From the NCBI RefSeq assembly GCF_009380215.1, contig NZ_WHUG01000005.1:186001-250000 (forward strand): DNA of 64,000 nt. The letters run 5' to 3'. Numbering within the stretch: the first letter of the stretch is position 1; each line of letters begins with the position of its first letter. This DNA is from Rugamonas aquatica. GTDB lineage: Bacteria > Pseudomonadota > Gammaproteobacteria > Burkholderiales > Burkholderiaceae_D. This document shows, one piece after another, positions 37,341 to 46,775 of this stretch. Under the pieces are notes generated by a model. That model ran no database searches, was not told the DNA's origin, and was given only the letters and a program-made list of their open reading frames with translations. Made by a program: the position numbers and the translations under genes.

Positions 37341-39221
37341 TTAAACTACCTGGTCCAGCGTCTTGCCGGCCAGTGCGCTGCGCACGCTGCGATCCATGCG
37401 GCGCGATGCGAATTCTTCGGTGCCGTGCGCCAGCGCCTCGACGGCCGACTTCACCGCCGCATGATCGGCGGCGCCGGTCTGCGATTGCGCGACCACGTCG
37501 CGCACCTTGTTCATCAAGGCGTCGACTGCGACGCGCTCTTCGTCCGACAGCAAGCCCGCATCTTCATCCAGCGCCGACTGCGTGGCCAGGATGATGCGCT
37601 CGGCCTCGACCTGCTCTTCGCGCAGTGCGCGGGCGACCATATCGGTGTCGGCGGATTTGTACGAATCCTGCAGCATGCGCGCGACATCGTCGTCACCCAG
37701 GCCGTAGGCCGGCTTGACGGTGATCGATGCTTCCACGCCGGAGCGCAATTCGCGTGCGGACACCGACAGCAAGCCGTCCGCATCCACCTGATAGGTGATG
37801 CGGATGCGCGCCGCGCCGGCCACCATCGGCGGAATGCCGCGCAGCTCGAAGCGTGCCAGCGAACGGCAATCGGATACCAGCTCACGTTCGCCCTGCAGCA
37901 CATGCACCGCCAATGCGGTCTGGCCGTCTTTAAACGTGGTGAACTCCTGCGCACGGGCGCAAGGGATGGTCGAGTTGCGCGGAATGATCTTCTCGACCAG
38001 GCCGCCCATGGTTTCGATACCCAGCGACAGCGGGATCACGTCCAGCAGCAGCCAGTCGTCGCCCGGCGCGCGGTTGCCGGCCAGCAGATTGGCCTGCACC
38101 GCCGCACCCAGCGCCACGACTTTGTCCGGGTCGATGTTCGCGTGCGGGATGGTGTGGAAGTATTCGCTGACAGCGCGCTGCACATGCGGCATGCGCGTCG
38201 CGCCGCCGACCATGACCACGCCATCGACATCGTCCGCATCGACGTTCGCGTCGCGCAGCGCTTTCTTGATGGCCTTCATGGTCTTGTCGATCAGGTGTTT
38301 GGTGATCTCCTGGAAGGTCTCTGCGGTGATCTTCAGATGCACTTCTTCGCCGGAGCCGAGGATGGCGTCGACGGTCACATCGTTTTTGGTCGACAGCTGT
38401 TCTTTGGCTTCGCGCGCTTTGACCATCAGCACTGCGGTGTCTTCGTCCGACAGCGGCGCCAGTTTTTCCTGCTGGTGGATATAGCAGAACAGGCGGTGGT
38501 CGAAGTCGTCGCCGCCCAGCGCGGAGTCGCCGCCGGTGGACAGTACTTCAAACACACCCTTGCTCAATTTGAGGATGGAGATGTCGAAGGTGCCGCCGCC
38601 CAGATCGTAGACGGCGTACAAACCTTCCGAACCGTTATCCAGGCCGTAGGCGATGGCCGCGGCGGTCGGCTCGCTCAGCAGGCGCAGCACGTTGATGCCA
38701 GCCAGCTGCGCCGCATCCTTGGTGGCCTGGCGCTGCGCGTCGTCGAAGTAAGCCGGCACGGTGATGACCGCGCCCACCAGATCGTCGCCCAGCGAATCTT
38801 CCGCGCGCTGGCGCAGCGTGGCCAGGATCTGCGCAGAGATCTCGACCGGGCTCTTGACGCCGGCGATGGTCTTCAGCTGCACCATGCCAGGAGTGTCCTG
38901 GAAATCGTAGGGCATGTTTTCCGCGTAGGCGATATCGGCCAGGCCGCGGCCCATGAAGCGCTTGACGGAAACGATGGTGTTCTTCGGATCGGTGGTCTGC
39001 GCGGCCTGCGCCTTGTAGCCGATGTTGGCATGGCCGTTCGGCAGGTAGCGCACCACGGACGGCAGCAGCGGGCGGCCATCCTCATCGTTCAGCACTTCTG
39101 GAATGCTGTTGCGCACCGTAGCGACCAGCGAATTGGTGGTGCCCAGGTCGATACCTACCGCCAGCCGATGCTGGTGCGGTGCGGTGGACATGCCTGGTTC
39201 GGAGATTTGCAGAAGTGCCAT
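37341..39221 (-). CDS. hscA: Fe-S assembly chaperone HscA (Hsp70)
   Basis: 626 aa. Hsp70 signatures are [24 protein letters not shown] and [13 protein letters not shown]; the substrate-binding domain (from about 395) is of HscA type. With ATP and HscB it acts on the LPPVK motif of IscU (present in IscU here) to help cluster transfer. Gene order is standard for ISC operons. Confidence 0.96.
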   Translation of the reverse strand: MALLQISEPGMSTAPHQHRLAVGIDLGTTNSLVATVRNSIPEVLNDEDGRPLLPSVVRYLPNGHANIGYKAQAAQTTDPKNTIVSVKRFMGRGLADIAYAENMPYDFQDTPGMVQLKTIAGVKSPVEISAQILATLRQRAEDSLGDDLVGAVITVPAYFDDAQRQATKDAAQLAGINVLRLLSEPTAAAIAYGLDNGSEGLYAVYDLGGGTFDISILKLSKGVFEVLSTGGDSALGGDDFDHRLFCYIHQQEKLAPLSDEDTAVLMVKAREAKEQLSTKNDVTVDAILGSGEEVHLKITAETFQEITKHLIDKTMKAIKKALRDANVDADDVDGVVMVGGATRMPHVQRAVSEYFHTIPHANIDPDKVVALGAAVQANLLAGNRAPGDDWLLLDVIPLSLGIETMGGLVEKIIPRNSTIPCARAQEFTTFKDGQTALAVHVLQGERELVSDCRSLARFELRGIPPMVAGAARIRITYQVDADGLLSVSARELRSGVEASITVKPAYGLGDDDVARMLQDSYKSADTDMVARALREEQVEAERIILATQSALDEDAGLLSDEERVAVDALMNKVRDVVAQSQTGAADHAAVKSAVEALAHGTEEFASRRMDRSVRSALAGKTLDQVV

Positions 39222-39277
39222 GGATGGACCTGTATTCTTATCTTGTCTGCTGAGGGTGCGCGCACGAGGCGCGGCGC

Positions 39278-39793
39278 TCAGGCTTCGATTGCTTCGAAGG
39301 CGAAGCGGACTTCTTCGCCGAATTTTTCAAGGAACATCAACGCGCGTACGCCCTGGGCCGCCGCGTGGAAATCGCCAGCGCCGATCTGCGTTTCGATGTC
39401 CGCCAGGCGTGCCTTGCGCTCGTTGCGCAGCTGCTTGTCCAACGCGTCCAGCGCGTCGCTGTCCTTGGCGGCGCGAGCGTCGCCCAGTTCTTCGCGCCAC
39501 TCCATCTGCTGCATCAGGAAGGCCATCGGCATCGCCGTATTCGACTCGGTCTGCAAATCGACGCCATTCAACTCGCACAGGTACTGCGCGCGCTTCTGCG
39601 GATTTTTCAGGGTCTGGTAGGCTTCGTTGGCGCGGGTGGCCCACTGCATCGCGACGCGCTTTTCGGCGTCGGTGGCATTGACGAATTTGTCGGGATGGAC
39701 GCGGCTTTGCACGTCGCGGTAGGCGCTGTCCAGCGCCCCCGCGTCTACGGCAAACTGCTGCGGCAGATTGAACAGCTCAAAGTGATTTTGCAT
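39278..39793 (-). CDS. hscB: Fe-S assembly co-chaperone HscB
   Basis: 171 aa. A J-domain with [13 protein letters not shown] carries the HPD motif that stimulates HscA, and a C-terminal helical bundle contacts IscU. It starts 6 bases after iscA and is followed by a 56-base gap before hscA. Confidence 0.95.
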   Translation of the reverse strand: MQNHFELFNLPQQFAVDAGALDSAYRDVQSRVHPDKFVNATDAEKRVAMQWATRANEAYQTLKNPQKRAQYLCELNGVDLQTESNTAMPMAFLMQQMEWREELGDARAAKDSDALDALDKQLRNERKARLADIETQIGAGDFHAAAQGVRALMFLEKFGEEVRFAFEAIEA

Positions 39794-39799
39794 GGCTTA

Positions 39800-40123
39800 T
39801 CAGATGCGGAAGCTTTCGCCGCAACCGCAAGCGTCTTTCTCGTTCGGGTTATGGAACTTGAAGCCTTCGTTCAAGCCTTCGCGCGCGAAATCGAGCTCGG
39901 TGCCGTCGATGTACGGCAGGCTTTTCGGGTCGACGAATACCTTCACGCCATGCGATTCGAAGACGCTGTCCTCTTCCGCGATTTCGTCCACGTATTCCAG
40001 CTTGTAGGCCAGGCCCGAGCAGCCGGTGGTACGCACGCCAAAACGCAAACCGACGCCTTTACCACGGCGTTCGATGTAGCGGTTGATATGCTTGGCTGCT
40101 TTTTCGGTCAGGGTGATTGCCAT
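39800..40123 (-). CDS. iscA: Fe-S cluster assembly A-type protein IscA
   Basis: 107 aa. The three conserved Cys of A-type carriers are present: TTGCSGLAY and the C-terminal DACGCGESF. It binds iron or clusters and passes them to apoproteins. A palindromic repeat separates it from iscU. Confidence 0.96.
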   Translation of the reverse strand: MAITLTEKAAKHINRYIERRGKGVGLRFGVRTTGCSGLAYKLEYVDEIAEEDSVFESHGVKVFVDPKSLPYIDGTELDFAREGLNEGFKFHNPNEKDACGCGESFRI

Positions 40124-40137
40124 TTGATTCTCCTACG

Positions 40138-40213
40138 TCGTTCCCGCGCAGGCGGGAACCCATGCTGACTGGCCGTATCCGGCTCGGCATGGATTCCCGC
40201 TTTCGCGGGAATG
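40138..40213. repeat. REP-like paired palindromic repeat between iscA and iscU
   Basis: Two GC-rich hairpins stand head to head. CGTTCCCGCGCAGGCGGGAA opens the element, and ATTCCCGCTTTCGCGGGAAT closes it about 35 bases later; outer CGTTCCCGC and GCGGGAATG are near reverse complements. This resembles the widespread GTCATTCCCGC-type interspersed repeats of proteobacteria. It may stabilise the upstream iscRSU mRNA segment. Confidence 0.75.
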
Positions 40214-40219
40214 ACTGGG

Positions 40220-40609
40220 TTACGCTGCGACTGGGTGCTTGGTCTGGTAGTCCAGTACCGCTGCCTTGATGGCGTCTTCCGCCAGGATCGAGCAGTGGAT
40301 TTTCACTGGCGGCAGCGCCAGTTCTTCAGCGATCTGGGTGTTCTTGATGGCCAGCGCCTGATCCAGCGTCTTGCCCTTGACCCATTCGGTCACGAGCGAG
40401 CTGGAAGCGATGGCCGAACCGCAACCGTAGGTTTTGAACTTCGCATCTTCGATCAGGCCATCGGCGCCGACTTTGATTTGCAGCTTCATCACGTCGCCGC
40501 ATGCCGGTGCGCCGACCATGCCGGTGCCGACGGTTTCATCGCCCTTTTCGAACGCGCCCACGTTGCGTGGATTTTCGTAGTGGTCCAACACTTTTTCCGA
40601 GTAAGCCAT
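40220..40609 (-). CDS. iscU: Fe-S scaffold protein IscU
   Basis: 129 aa. Cluster ligands are in ACGDVMKLQI, GCGSAIASSSLVTEW and KIHCSILAEDA, with the HscA recognition motif LPPVK just before KIHC. It is the scaffold on which IscS-derived sulfur and iron form a [2Fe-2S] cluster. It lies 25 bases after iscS. Confidence 0.97.
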   Translation of the reverse strand: MAYSEKVLDHYENPRNVGAFEKGDETVGTGMVGAPACGDVMKLQIKVGADGLIEDAKFKTYGCGSAIASSSLVTEWVKGKTLDQALAIKNTQIAEELALPPVKIHCSILAEDAIKAAVLDYQTKHPVAA

Positions 40610-40634
40610 TTTGATGCTCCTGTAATCTTAAAAA

Positions 40635-41891
40635 TTAGTGGGCTGCCCATTGGATCGAGCTGATGTCGATGCCTTCTTTGAACATGTCCCACAGTGGCGA
40701 CAGCTCACGCAGTTTGTGTACCTTGGACTTCATCAGGTTGATGGCGAAGTCGATGTCCTCTTCGGTGGTGAAGCGGCCGATGGTGAAACGGATCGAGCTG
40801 TGTGCCAGCTCGTCGCTGCGGCCCAGCGCGCGCAGCACATACGATGGCTCCAGCGAAGCCGAGGTGCAGGCCGAACCGGACGACACGGCTAGGTCTTTCA
40901 CGGCCATGATCAGCGACTCGCCTTCGACGTAGTTGAAGCTGACGTTCAGGTTGTGCGGCACACGGTGCTCCATGTCGCCGTTGATGTAGGTTTCTTCGAT
41001 CTCTTGCAGGCCGGTGGCCAGGCGGTCGCGCAGGCCCTTGATGCGGGCGATCTCGCTGTCCATTTCCACTTTCGCCAGGCGGAAGGCTTCGCCCATGCCG
41101 ACGATCTGGTGGGTAGGCAGGGTGCCGGAGCGCAGGCCGCGCTCGTGGCCGCCGCCGTGCATTTGCGCTTCGATGCGCACGCGTGGCTTGCGGCAGACGT
41201 ACAGCGCGCCGATGCCTTTAGGACCGTAGGTCTTGTGCGCGGTGAAGGTCATCAGGTCGACCTTGGTTTTTTGCAGGTCGATCACCACCTTGCCGGTCGC
41301 TTGTGCGGCGTCGCAGTGGAAGATAATGCCCTTCGAACGGCACAGCGTGCCGATTTCGTCGATAGGCTGGATCACACCGATCTCGTTGTTGACCAGCATG
41401 ACGGAGACCAGGATGGTGTCCGGACGGATGGCGGCGGTCAGCTGCTCGATGGTGATCAGACCGTTGTCCTGCGGTTCCAGGTAGGTCGCTTCGAAACCGA
41501 CGCGTTCCAGTTCACGCACCGTGTCCAGCACAGCTTTGTGCTCGGTCTTGACGGTGATGATGTGCTTGCCCTTGGTTTTGTAGAACTGCGCCGCGCCCTT
41601 GATCGCCAGATTGTTCGATTCGGTGGCGCCGGAGGTCCAGATGATTTCGCGCGGGTCGGCATTGACCAGGGCCGCGACGTGGCCGCGTGCCTCTTCCACG
41701 GCCTTTTCCGCGGTCCAGCCGTACATGTGGCTGCGCGACGCAGGATTGCCGAACTGCTCGCGCAGGTAAGGAATCATCATGTCGGCAACGCGCGGATCGA
41801 TCGGCGTGGTGGCCGAGTAGTCCATGTAGATCGGGAAATGCGGGGCGGTCTGGAACTTCACTGGCGCGATGTTTTTTTCTGGGGCATTCAT
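40635..41891 (-). CDS. iscS: Cysteine desulfurase IscS
   Basis: 418 aa, with about 17 more N-terminal residues than E. coli IscS before [14 protein letters not shown]. The PLP lysine is in [11 protein letters not shown] and the mobile catalytic Cys in [21 protein letters not shown]. The enzyme delivers persulfide sulfur to IscU and tRNA thiolation. Second gene after iscR. Confidence 0.97.
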   Translation of the reverse strand: MNAPEKNIAPVKFQTAPHFPIYMDYSATTPIDPRVADMMIPYLREQFGNPASRSHMYGWTAEKAVEEARGHVAALVNADPREIIWTSGATESNNLAIKGAAQFYKTKGKHIITVKTEHKAVLDTVRELERVGFEATYLEPQDNGLITIEQLTAAIRPDTILVSVMLVNNEIGVIQPIDEIGTLCRSKGIIFHCDAAQATGKVVIDLQKTKVDLMTFTAHKTYGPKGIGALYVCRKPRVRIEAQMHGGGHERGLRSGTLPTHQIVGMGEAFRLAKVEMDSEIARIKGLRDRLATGLQEIEETYINGDMEHRVPHNLNVSFNYVEGESLIMAVKDLAVSSGSACTSASLEPSYVLRALGRSDELAHSSIRFTIGRFTTEEDIDFAINLMKSKVHKLRELSPLWDMFKEGIDISSIQWAAH

Positions 41892-41921
41892 CTGGTAACT
41901 CCGGGTTTTCTGTGTAATCTC

Positions 41922-42398
41922 TTAACCAAGCGCGGCGTGGTTACGGTGCATCACGACCACGTTTTGTTCAGCATTCTTTTGCTTCTGTTGATCGACCAGA
42001 TCCTGCAACGAGACGGAATCCAGGTAATCCACCATTTTTTCGTTCAGCGTGGCCCACAGCTCGTGGGTCATGCAGCGCGCGCCGCTGGCGGCGTCCGCGC
42101 CGTGGCAATTTTCCTTGCCGCCGCACTGGGTCGCATCGAGCGGCTCATCGACGGCGATGATGATGTCGGCCACCGTGACCTTGTCGGCACGCCGGGCCAG
42201 GCTGTAGCCGCCGCCCGGGCCGCGGATCGATTCGACGATCTCATGACGGCGCAGCTTGCCGAACAACTGTTCCAGGTAGGACAGCGAAATGGCCTGGCGC
42301 TGGCTGATGCCGGAGAGCGTGACCGGGCCTTTGCCTTGGCGCAAAGCCAGATCGATCATCGCAGTCACAGCAAAACGGCCTTTGGTGGTCAGACGCAT
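41922..42398 (-). CDS. iscR: [2Fe-2S] Rrf2-family regulator IscR
   Basis: 158 aa from the ATG at 42398 (GAGG ribosome site; an in-frame GTG one codon earlier is less likely because the family starts MRLTTKGRF). The winged helix is followed by cluster ligands C92, C98 and C109 and the nearby H112 region (RCMTHELW). There are five extra residues between the second and third Cys compared with E. coli. It senses cluster status and represses its own operon. A matching operator lies upstream. Confidence 0.96.
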   Translation of the reverse strand: MRLTTKGRFAVTAMIDLALRQGKGPVTLSGISQRQAISLSYLEQLFGKLRRHEIVESIRGPGGGYSLARRADKVTVADIIIAVDEPLDATQCGGKENCHGADAASGARCMTHELWATLNEKMVDYLDSVSLQDLVDQQKQKNAEQNVVVMHRNHAALG

Positions 42399-42456
42399 CA
42401 CTACCTCGGTTCAACTGGGTTAAAATATCGACCTTGTCGCTAATCACAAAGGCTGA

Positions 42457-42481
42457 TTAGTTGATCGATTTAGTCAAGTAT
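42457..42481 (-). promoter_or_regulatory. IscR type 1 binding site upstream of iscR
   Basis: On the minus strand the 25-mer begins ATACTTGACTAAATCG and ends ATCAACTAA. It fits the E. coli type 1 consensus (ATASYYGACTRWWWYAGTCRRSTAT) at about 22 of 25 positions. It contains a -35-like TTGACT. A convincing -10 was not found. The site lies about 60-85 bases before the iscR start, as expected for autorepression. Confidence 0.7.
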
Positions 42482-42484
42482 ACC

Positions 42485-42501
42485 AAACTTTAACAAAGTT
42501 T
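42485..42501. repeat. Perfect AT-rich inverted repeat next to the IscR site
   Basis: AAACTTT and AAAGTTT (arms of 7) are separated by AAC. It begins three bases beyond the IscR site and lies 30 bases from the end of the glycosylase-like gene. It could be an additional operator; no T-run follows on the minus strand, so it is a poor terminator. Confidence 0.5.
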
Positions 42502-42531
42502 GCCCGGAGGCCCTTGTGCCCAAAGGGTTGC

Positions 42532-43308
42532 TTAGCGTTTCAACAACTCCATCGGTTTAAACAACTGGTGCATATCCCGATTGCCGATGAAGCTCAGGTT
42601 GTAGGGGTGTTCCGCCGCGATCTGCGGGAATTCCTTCATTACCGGCAGCTTGCTCAGCAACTCAGCGATCTTCCCCCACAGAATCATCGTCGGCGTCCTG
42701 GATGCCTGCGCGGCCAGGCCGGCCATCACGGTCTGGAAGAACGGCAGCCAGGCCTTGGCATCCTTGGCCGGGGCCACGTGGCTGCGGAACACCAGCGAGG
42801 CGTTCAGCAGCAAAAAGCCCTGTTCGGTCAGTTTCTGCTGCATGTCGGCCAGGGTCTGGATGTGGCTGCCTGCGCCGCTGCGGGCGCGGGCGGAGACGGC
42901 GGCCATGGCTTCGCCGGCGGTGTTTTCCAGCGCCAGTTGGCCGTCGGCCACCAGCAACATCTTCATGAAGTTGCGCAGCGAGGTGGCCTTGTTGACCGGC
43001 TTGGACAGGCCTCCCCCCTCCTCGTTCGACCACAGGCTGCCGACGGCGCCATCCATGAAACAGACGCCGGTGGCGCTTTCCGCGCGCGGATACGGGCCTT
43101 CACCGACCAGCACGTAGCGCACCTGCTGCAACGGCAGCGCGAAGGCGGCGAACAGGCGCTGCTCAGTCGGCAGGTATTGGTCGTTGGCCAGTTGCGGCAG
43201 GTAGTCGGGCGTGGCGACCATCATCGCCTCCAGGCCTTGCACCAGCAAAGGACGCCAGGAAGCATCTGCGCGCGCCAGCGCATCGAGGATCGAAGTGGGG
43301 ATCGTCAT
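42532..43308 (-). CDS. Divergent uracil-DNA glycosylase-like protein
   Basis: 258 aa from the ATG at 43308 (MTIPTSILDALARADASW). The UDG fold is suggested by YVLVGEGPYPRAESATGVCF (68-84), aligned with GQDPYHGP...GLCF of Ung, by LLLNASLVF and by a C-terminal EHPYNLSF for HPSPLS. The catalytic Asp of GQDPYH is Gly here (GEGPYP), so normal uracil excision is doubtful unless another residue substitutes. Its 5' leader is repeated at about 47.75 kb. Confidence 0.75.
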   Translation of the reverse strand: MTIPTSILDALARADASWRPLLVQGLEAMMVATPDYLPQLANDQYLPTEQRLFAAFALPLQQVRYVLVGEGPYPRAESATGVCFMDGAVGSLWSNEEGGGLSKPVNKATSLRNFMKMLLVADGQLALENTAGEAMAAVSARARSGAGSHIQTLADMQQKLTEQGFLLLNASLVFRSHVAPAKDAKAWLPFFQTVMAGLAAQASRTPTMILWGKIAELLSKLPVMKEFPQIAAEHPYNLSFIGNRDMHQLFKPMELLKR

Positions 43309-43347
43309 GAGAGGAAAGCTTTTGGGGAAAGGCGAGATTGTAGCGCC
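43298..43347. repeat. Leader segment shared with 47746-47801 (copy A)
   Basis: About 45 bases covering the start codon and leader of the glycosylase-like gene recur 4.4 kb away. Plus-strand cores are GGGATCGTCATGAGAG and AAAGGCGAGATTGTA. This copy has a T4G4 tract between them. Confidence 0.8.
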
Positions 43348-43383
43348 GAACGGCATCGCGGCCCAACATCTAAATGCGGCGGC

Positions 43384-44283
43384 TCATGCCTCCTGCTGCT
43401 GCGCCCCCTGCGCGCGCAGCCAGTCGAATACCTGCCCGACGATCTCCGAACGGGGCTGTTCCGCCACGCCAGACAGCCACCAGGTGGCGCCGGGAGCGCG
43501 CGGGTAGTCGGGCAGGATGTGCAAGCGGCCGGACGCCAGGCTGGCGTCCACCAGCAGGCGCGGCAGGCAGGCAATCCCGCGTCCGTCCAGGGTGGCATCG
43601 AGCAGCAGACGCGCATCGTCATAAATCGCCCGCTTGCGAAAGTGCACCAACGGCCCCAGGAAGAGCGGCGCCGTGGCGTCACCGGTCAGGCTTTCTTCCA
43701 GGCAGACCAGATCCACGTGCTGATGGTGCTGCGCCTGAGGCACGCCGTCCAGCCGCGCCGCCAGCTCACTGTTCGCCACCAGCAACCATTCATCCTGCAA
43801 CAGCGGGATTTCCTGCAAGTCCGGCTGCAGGATGGGCCGGTCGCTGATGGATATGTCGACATCGATTTCATCGACAAACCGTGCGCTCTCATCCACCGAC
43901 AGCAGCAGGCACAGCTCAGGCAACTGCGCTTCCAGCGCGCGCAGCCTCGGCTGCAGCCAGCCATGCAGCAACGGCGCCGGACACACCAGCACGACCAGCC
44001 CCGGATCGAGGTAAGTGGCGATGCGCCCCAGGCCGCTGCGCAGGACGGTCAGCGAGCGTTGCACGCTGCGCAACAGCACCTCGCCGGCCACCGTCAGCTC
44101 GACGCCCCTCCCCGCCCGGCGAAACAATGGCTGCTTGATCTGCTCTTCCAGCAGTTGCACCTGATGGCTGATGGCCGACTGCGTCACATGCAATTCATCG
44201 GCCGCACGCGAAAAATTGCCATGGCGAGCCGCCGCCTCGAAGCCCATCAATAGTTTCAGCGAAGGAATACGATGTTCTGACAT
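43384..44283 (-). CDS. LysR family transcriptional regulator
   Basis: 299 aa. The N-terminal helix-turn-helix is LLMGFEAAARHGNFSRAADELHVTQSAISHQVQLLEEQI, followed by a LysR substrate-binding domain (about 90-290) of the GcvA-like type. It is divergent from the two exported deiminases across a 98-base AT-rich spacer, so it probably controls them. Inducer unknown. Confidence 0.92.
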   Translation of the reverse strand: MSEHRIPSLKLLMGFEAAARHGNFSRAADELHVTQSAISHQVQLLEEQIKQPLFRRAGRGVELTVAGEVLLRSVQRSLTVLRSGLGRIATYLDPGLVVLVCPAPLLHGWLQPRLRALEAQLPELCLLLSVDESARFVDEIDVDISISDRPILQPDLQEIPLLQDEWLLVANSELAARLDGVPQAQHHQHVDLVCLEESLTGDATAPLFLGPLVHFRKRAIYDDARLLLDATLDGRGIACLPRLLVDASLASGRLHILPDYPRAPGATWWLSGVAEQPRSEIVGQVFDWLRAQGAQQQEA

Positions 44284-44381
44284 ATGAGAAAACTTAATAG
44301 ATTAAAGCAAATCATATCATTTGTTCTCATGACTTGATCCGTCCACAATGCCGTTCTTGTTACTCACTCAAGGGATGGATG
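44284..44381. promoter_or_regulatory. Divergent LysR / deiminase promoter region
   Basis: This AT-rich spacer holds a perfect 7-bp inverted repeat, ATGAGAA (44284-44290) and TTCTCAT (44324-44330), 33 bases apart, which could be the two half-sites of a LysR-type operator. AGGG at 44371 serves as ribosome site for the deiminase start at 44382. Confidence 0.45.
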
Positions 44382-45554
44382 ATGAATACACGTCGATACT
44401 TCTTACGTCATTGCATGGCCGGTGGCGGCGCGGTGGCTCTGGGCGGCCTGCTGGCGGCCTGCGGCGGTGGCGGCGACGGCGCCGCAGGCACCGCTCCGGT
44501 CACGCCCCCGGCGACCAGCGGCGGCGGCAACAACGGCTCGGCAAACAACACCGACAACTGGCGCATGCCCGACGAGGCCGAAGCCCACAAGGCGACGTGG
44601 ATGGCCTACGGCGCCTCCAGCGCCATCTGGACGCGGGCCCAGGTGCCGCAAGTGCAACTGGCGCTGGCGCGCATCGCCAACGCGATCGCCGCCTACGAAC
44701 CCGTCAACATGCTGGTGCGCCAGGACGAACTGGCTAGCGCGCGGCAACTGCTGGACGCGCGCGTCACGCTGATTCCCGCCGAGCTGGACGACCTGTGGAT
44801 GCGCGATACCGGCCCGGTCTTCGTACGCAAGCCTGGCGGCGAGCGGGTCGGCGTCAAGTTCAACTTCAATGGCTGGGGCAACAAGCAGCAATTCGGCAAA
44901 GACGGCCGGGTGGCCGACCTGGTCTGCGCGAGCGCCCAGGTGCCGCTGCTGTCCACGCGCCTGGTGCTCGAAGGCGGCGGGCTGGAAGTCGACGGCAAAG
45001 GCACGGCCATCATCACGGAAAGCTGCGTATTGAACAGCAACCGCAACCCGGGCTTGAGCAAGGCCGAGTGCGAGGCGGAGCTGCGCCGCCTGCTGGGCAT
45101 CCGCAAGGTGATCTGGCTGCCCGGCATCATGAACAAGGACATCACGGATGGCCATACCGACTTCTACGCACGCTTCGTACGCCCCGGCGTGGTGGCGGCG
45201 CACCGCGACATGGACCCGGACTCGTACGACTACGCGCTGACTCGCCGTCACCTGGACATCCTGAGTGCCGCCACCGATGCCGACAACCAGCCCTTGCAGA
45301 TCGTCGTGGTCGATGGTCCCGGCCGCATCCGGCCGGGCAACAATCCAAATACCTTCGCTGCCGGCTACATCAATTACTATGCGACCAGGGGCGCCATTTT
45401 CATACCCGAGTTCGGCGATGCACAGGCCGATGCCAGGGCCAAGGCGCAATATGCGGAACTGTACCCGGGGCGGGCGATCGTCCAGATCAATATCGATCCC
45501 ATCGCGGCCGGTGGCGGCGGCATCCATTGCACCACGCAGCAGGAAATTGCATAA
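44382..45554 (+). CDS. Tat-exported lipoprotein deiminase (agmatine/peptidyl-arginine deiminase family), copy 1
   Basis: 390 aa. The N-terminus MNTRRYFLRHCMAGGGAVALGG has a twin-arginine motif, and LLAAC is a lipobox, so the protein is probably Tat-exported and lipidated. A Gly/Thr/Asn linker leads to a PAD_porph domain with DDLWMRDTGPVFV, ITDGHTDFYARF and the catalytic GGGGIHCTTQQ (Cys 383). The family hydrolyses guanidino groups of agmatine or of C-terminal arginine. Export points to extracellular agmatine, arginine peptides or a host- or self-peptide. Followed after 14 bases by its paralogue. Confidence 0.87.
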   Translation: MNTRRYFLRHCMAGGGAVALGGLLAACGGGGDGAAGTAPVTPPATSGGGNNGSANNTDNWRMPDEAEAHKATWMAYGASSAIWTRAQVPQVQLALARIANAIAAYEPVNMLVRQDELASARQLLDARVTLIPAELDDLWMRDTGPVFVRKPGGERVGVKFNFNGWGNKQQFGKDGRVADLVCASAQVPLLSTRLVLEGGGLEVDGKGTAIITESCVLNSNRNPGLSKAECEAELRRLLGIRKVIWLPGIMNKDITDGHTDFYARFVRPGVVAAHRDMDPDSYDYALTRRHLDILSAATDADNQPLQIVVVDGPGRIRPGNNPNTFAAGYINYYATRGAIFIPEFGDAQADARAKAQYAELYPGRAIVQINIDPIAAGGGGIHCTTQQEIA

Positions 45555-45568
45555 GCCAGGAGAAGACC

Positions 45569-46660
45569 ATGCTACGTCGAAATTTCCTTACCCGTGCGAT
45601 GCATCTGGCGGCCGGCGCCACCATCGGCCTGCCCGCGCTGCCGGCCCTGGCCGCAGGCGAAGGCTGGCGCATGCCCGACGAAGGCGAGCGCCATGCCGCC
45701 ACCTGGATGGCCTTCGGCGCCAACGACGAGGTGTGGGGCAAGCGTCTGAAGGCCGGCGCCCAGGCCAACCTGGCGCGCATCGCGCAAACCATCGCCAACT
45801 ATGAGCCGGTGCACATGCTGGTCAACGAGGAAGATTACGACCTGGCCGCCCGCCTGTGCGGCAACAAGGTCAAGCTGCTGGCGCAGCCGATAGACGACCT
45901 GTGGATGCGCGACACCGGCGCCGTTTTCGTCAGGAAGACCGGTGGCGCGCTGGCCGGCGTGAACTTCAACTTCAATGGCTGGGGCGAAAAGCAGGACTAC
46001 CATGACGATGCGCGGGTGGCCGCTTTCGTGGCCGAACGCGCCGGCGCTGTCGCGCTGGAAAGCAGCCTGGTGCTCGAAGGCGGCGGCATCGAAGTCGATG
46101 GCCGTGGCACGGCCATCATCACGGAAAGCTGCGTACTGAACGCCAACCGCAATCCCGGCGTCGGCAAGGCGGCGTGCGAGCGGGAACTGCGCCGGGTGCT
46201 GGGCATCGACAAGGTCATCTGGCTGCCAGGCATCGCCGGCCAGGACATCACCGATGGCCACACGGATTTCTATGCGCGTTTTTGCGCACCTGGCGTGGTC
46301 GTGGCCGGTTTCGAAAGCGATCCATCCTCGGCCGAACACGCCGTCACCCAGCGCCACCTAGCCATCCTGCGCAAGGCCACGGATGCTCGCGGCCATCCGT
46401 TGCAGGTGGTGGTCTTGCCGGGTCCGGCCGACATCCGTCCGCAGTACAGCAACAAGGAGTTCGCCGCTGGTTACATCAACTTCTACGTCTGCAATGGCGC
46501 CGTGCTGTGCCCGGAATTCGGCGACGCCAAAGCCGACCGCAACACCAAAGCCATCCTGCACGAGCAGTTTCCCGGACGCGACATCGTGCAGCTGAATATC
46601 GACGCCATCGCGGCCGGTGGCGGCGGCATCCATTGCACCACGCAGCAGCAGCCGGTGTAA
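45569..46660 (+). CDS. Tat-exported deiminase (agmatine/peptidyl-arginine deiminase family), copy 2
   Basis: 363 aa with GGAG ribosome site. Twin-arginine signal MLRRNFLTRAMHLAAGATIGLPALPALA, no lipobox, hence probably soluble in the periplasm. It is closely related to copy 1 along the whole domain: DDLWMRDTGAVFV, NFNFNGWG, LVLEGGG, ITDGHTDFYARF, GGGGIHCTTQQ (Cys 356). The pair thus differs in location: one lipid-anchored, one soluble. No carbamoylputrescine amidase or arginine transporter is adjacent. Confidence 0.87.
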   Translation: MLRRNFLTRAMHLAAGATIGLPALPALAAGEGWRMPDEGERHAATWMAFGANDEVWGKRLKAGAQANLARIAQTIANYEPVHMLVNEEDYDLAARLCGNKVKLLAQPIDDLWMRDTGAVFVRKTGGALAGVNFNFNGWGEKQDYHDDARVAAFVAERAGAVALESSLVLEGGGIEVDGRGTAIITESCVLNANRNPGVGKAACERELRRVLGIDKVIWLPGIAGQDITDGHTDFYARFCAPGVVVAGFESDPSSAEHAVTQRHLAILRKATDARGHPLQVVVLPGPADIRPQYSNKEFAAGYINFYVCNGAVLCPEFGDAKADRNTKAILHEQFPGRDIVQLNIDAIAAGGGGIHCTTQQQPV

Positions 46661-46775
46661 CTCCGGTGAACGCTCAGTTCCATTGCTCCACGCGAGATGC
46701 ACATCGGCGATTCGGCCTGTCCCATCTAGAGTGAATGGCGGCTTGTACAGCAGACGTTGGCTGGCTCAGTCCGAA

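Noticed and set aside
40138..40213. CRISPR repeat or insertion sequence between iscA and iscU
   Set aside because: Only two mirrored hairpins occur, with no spacer series, transposase or target duplication.
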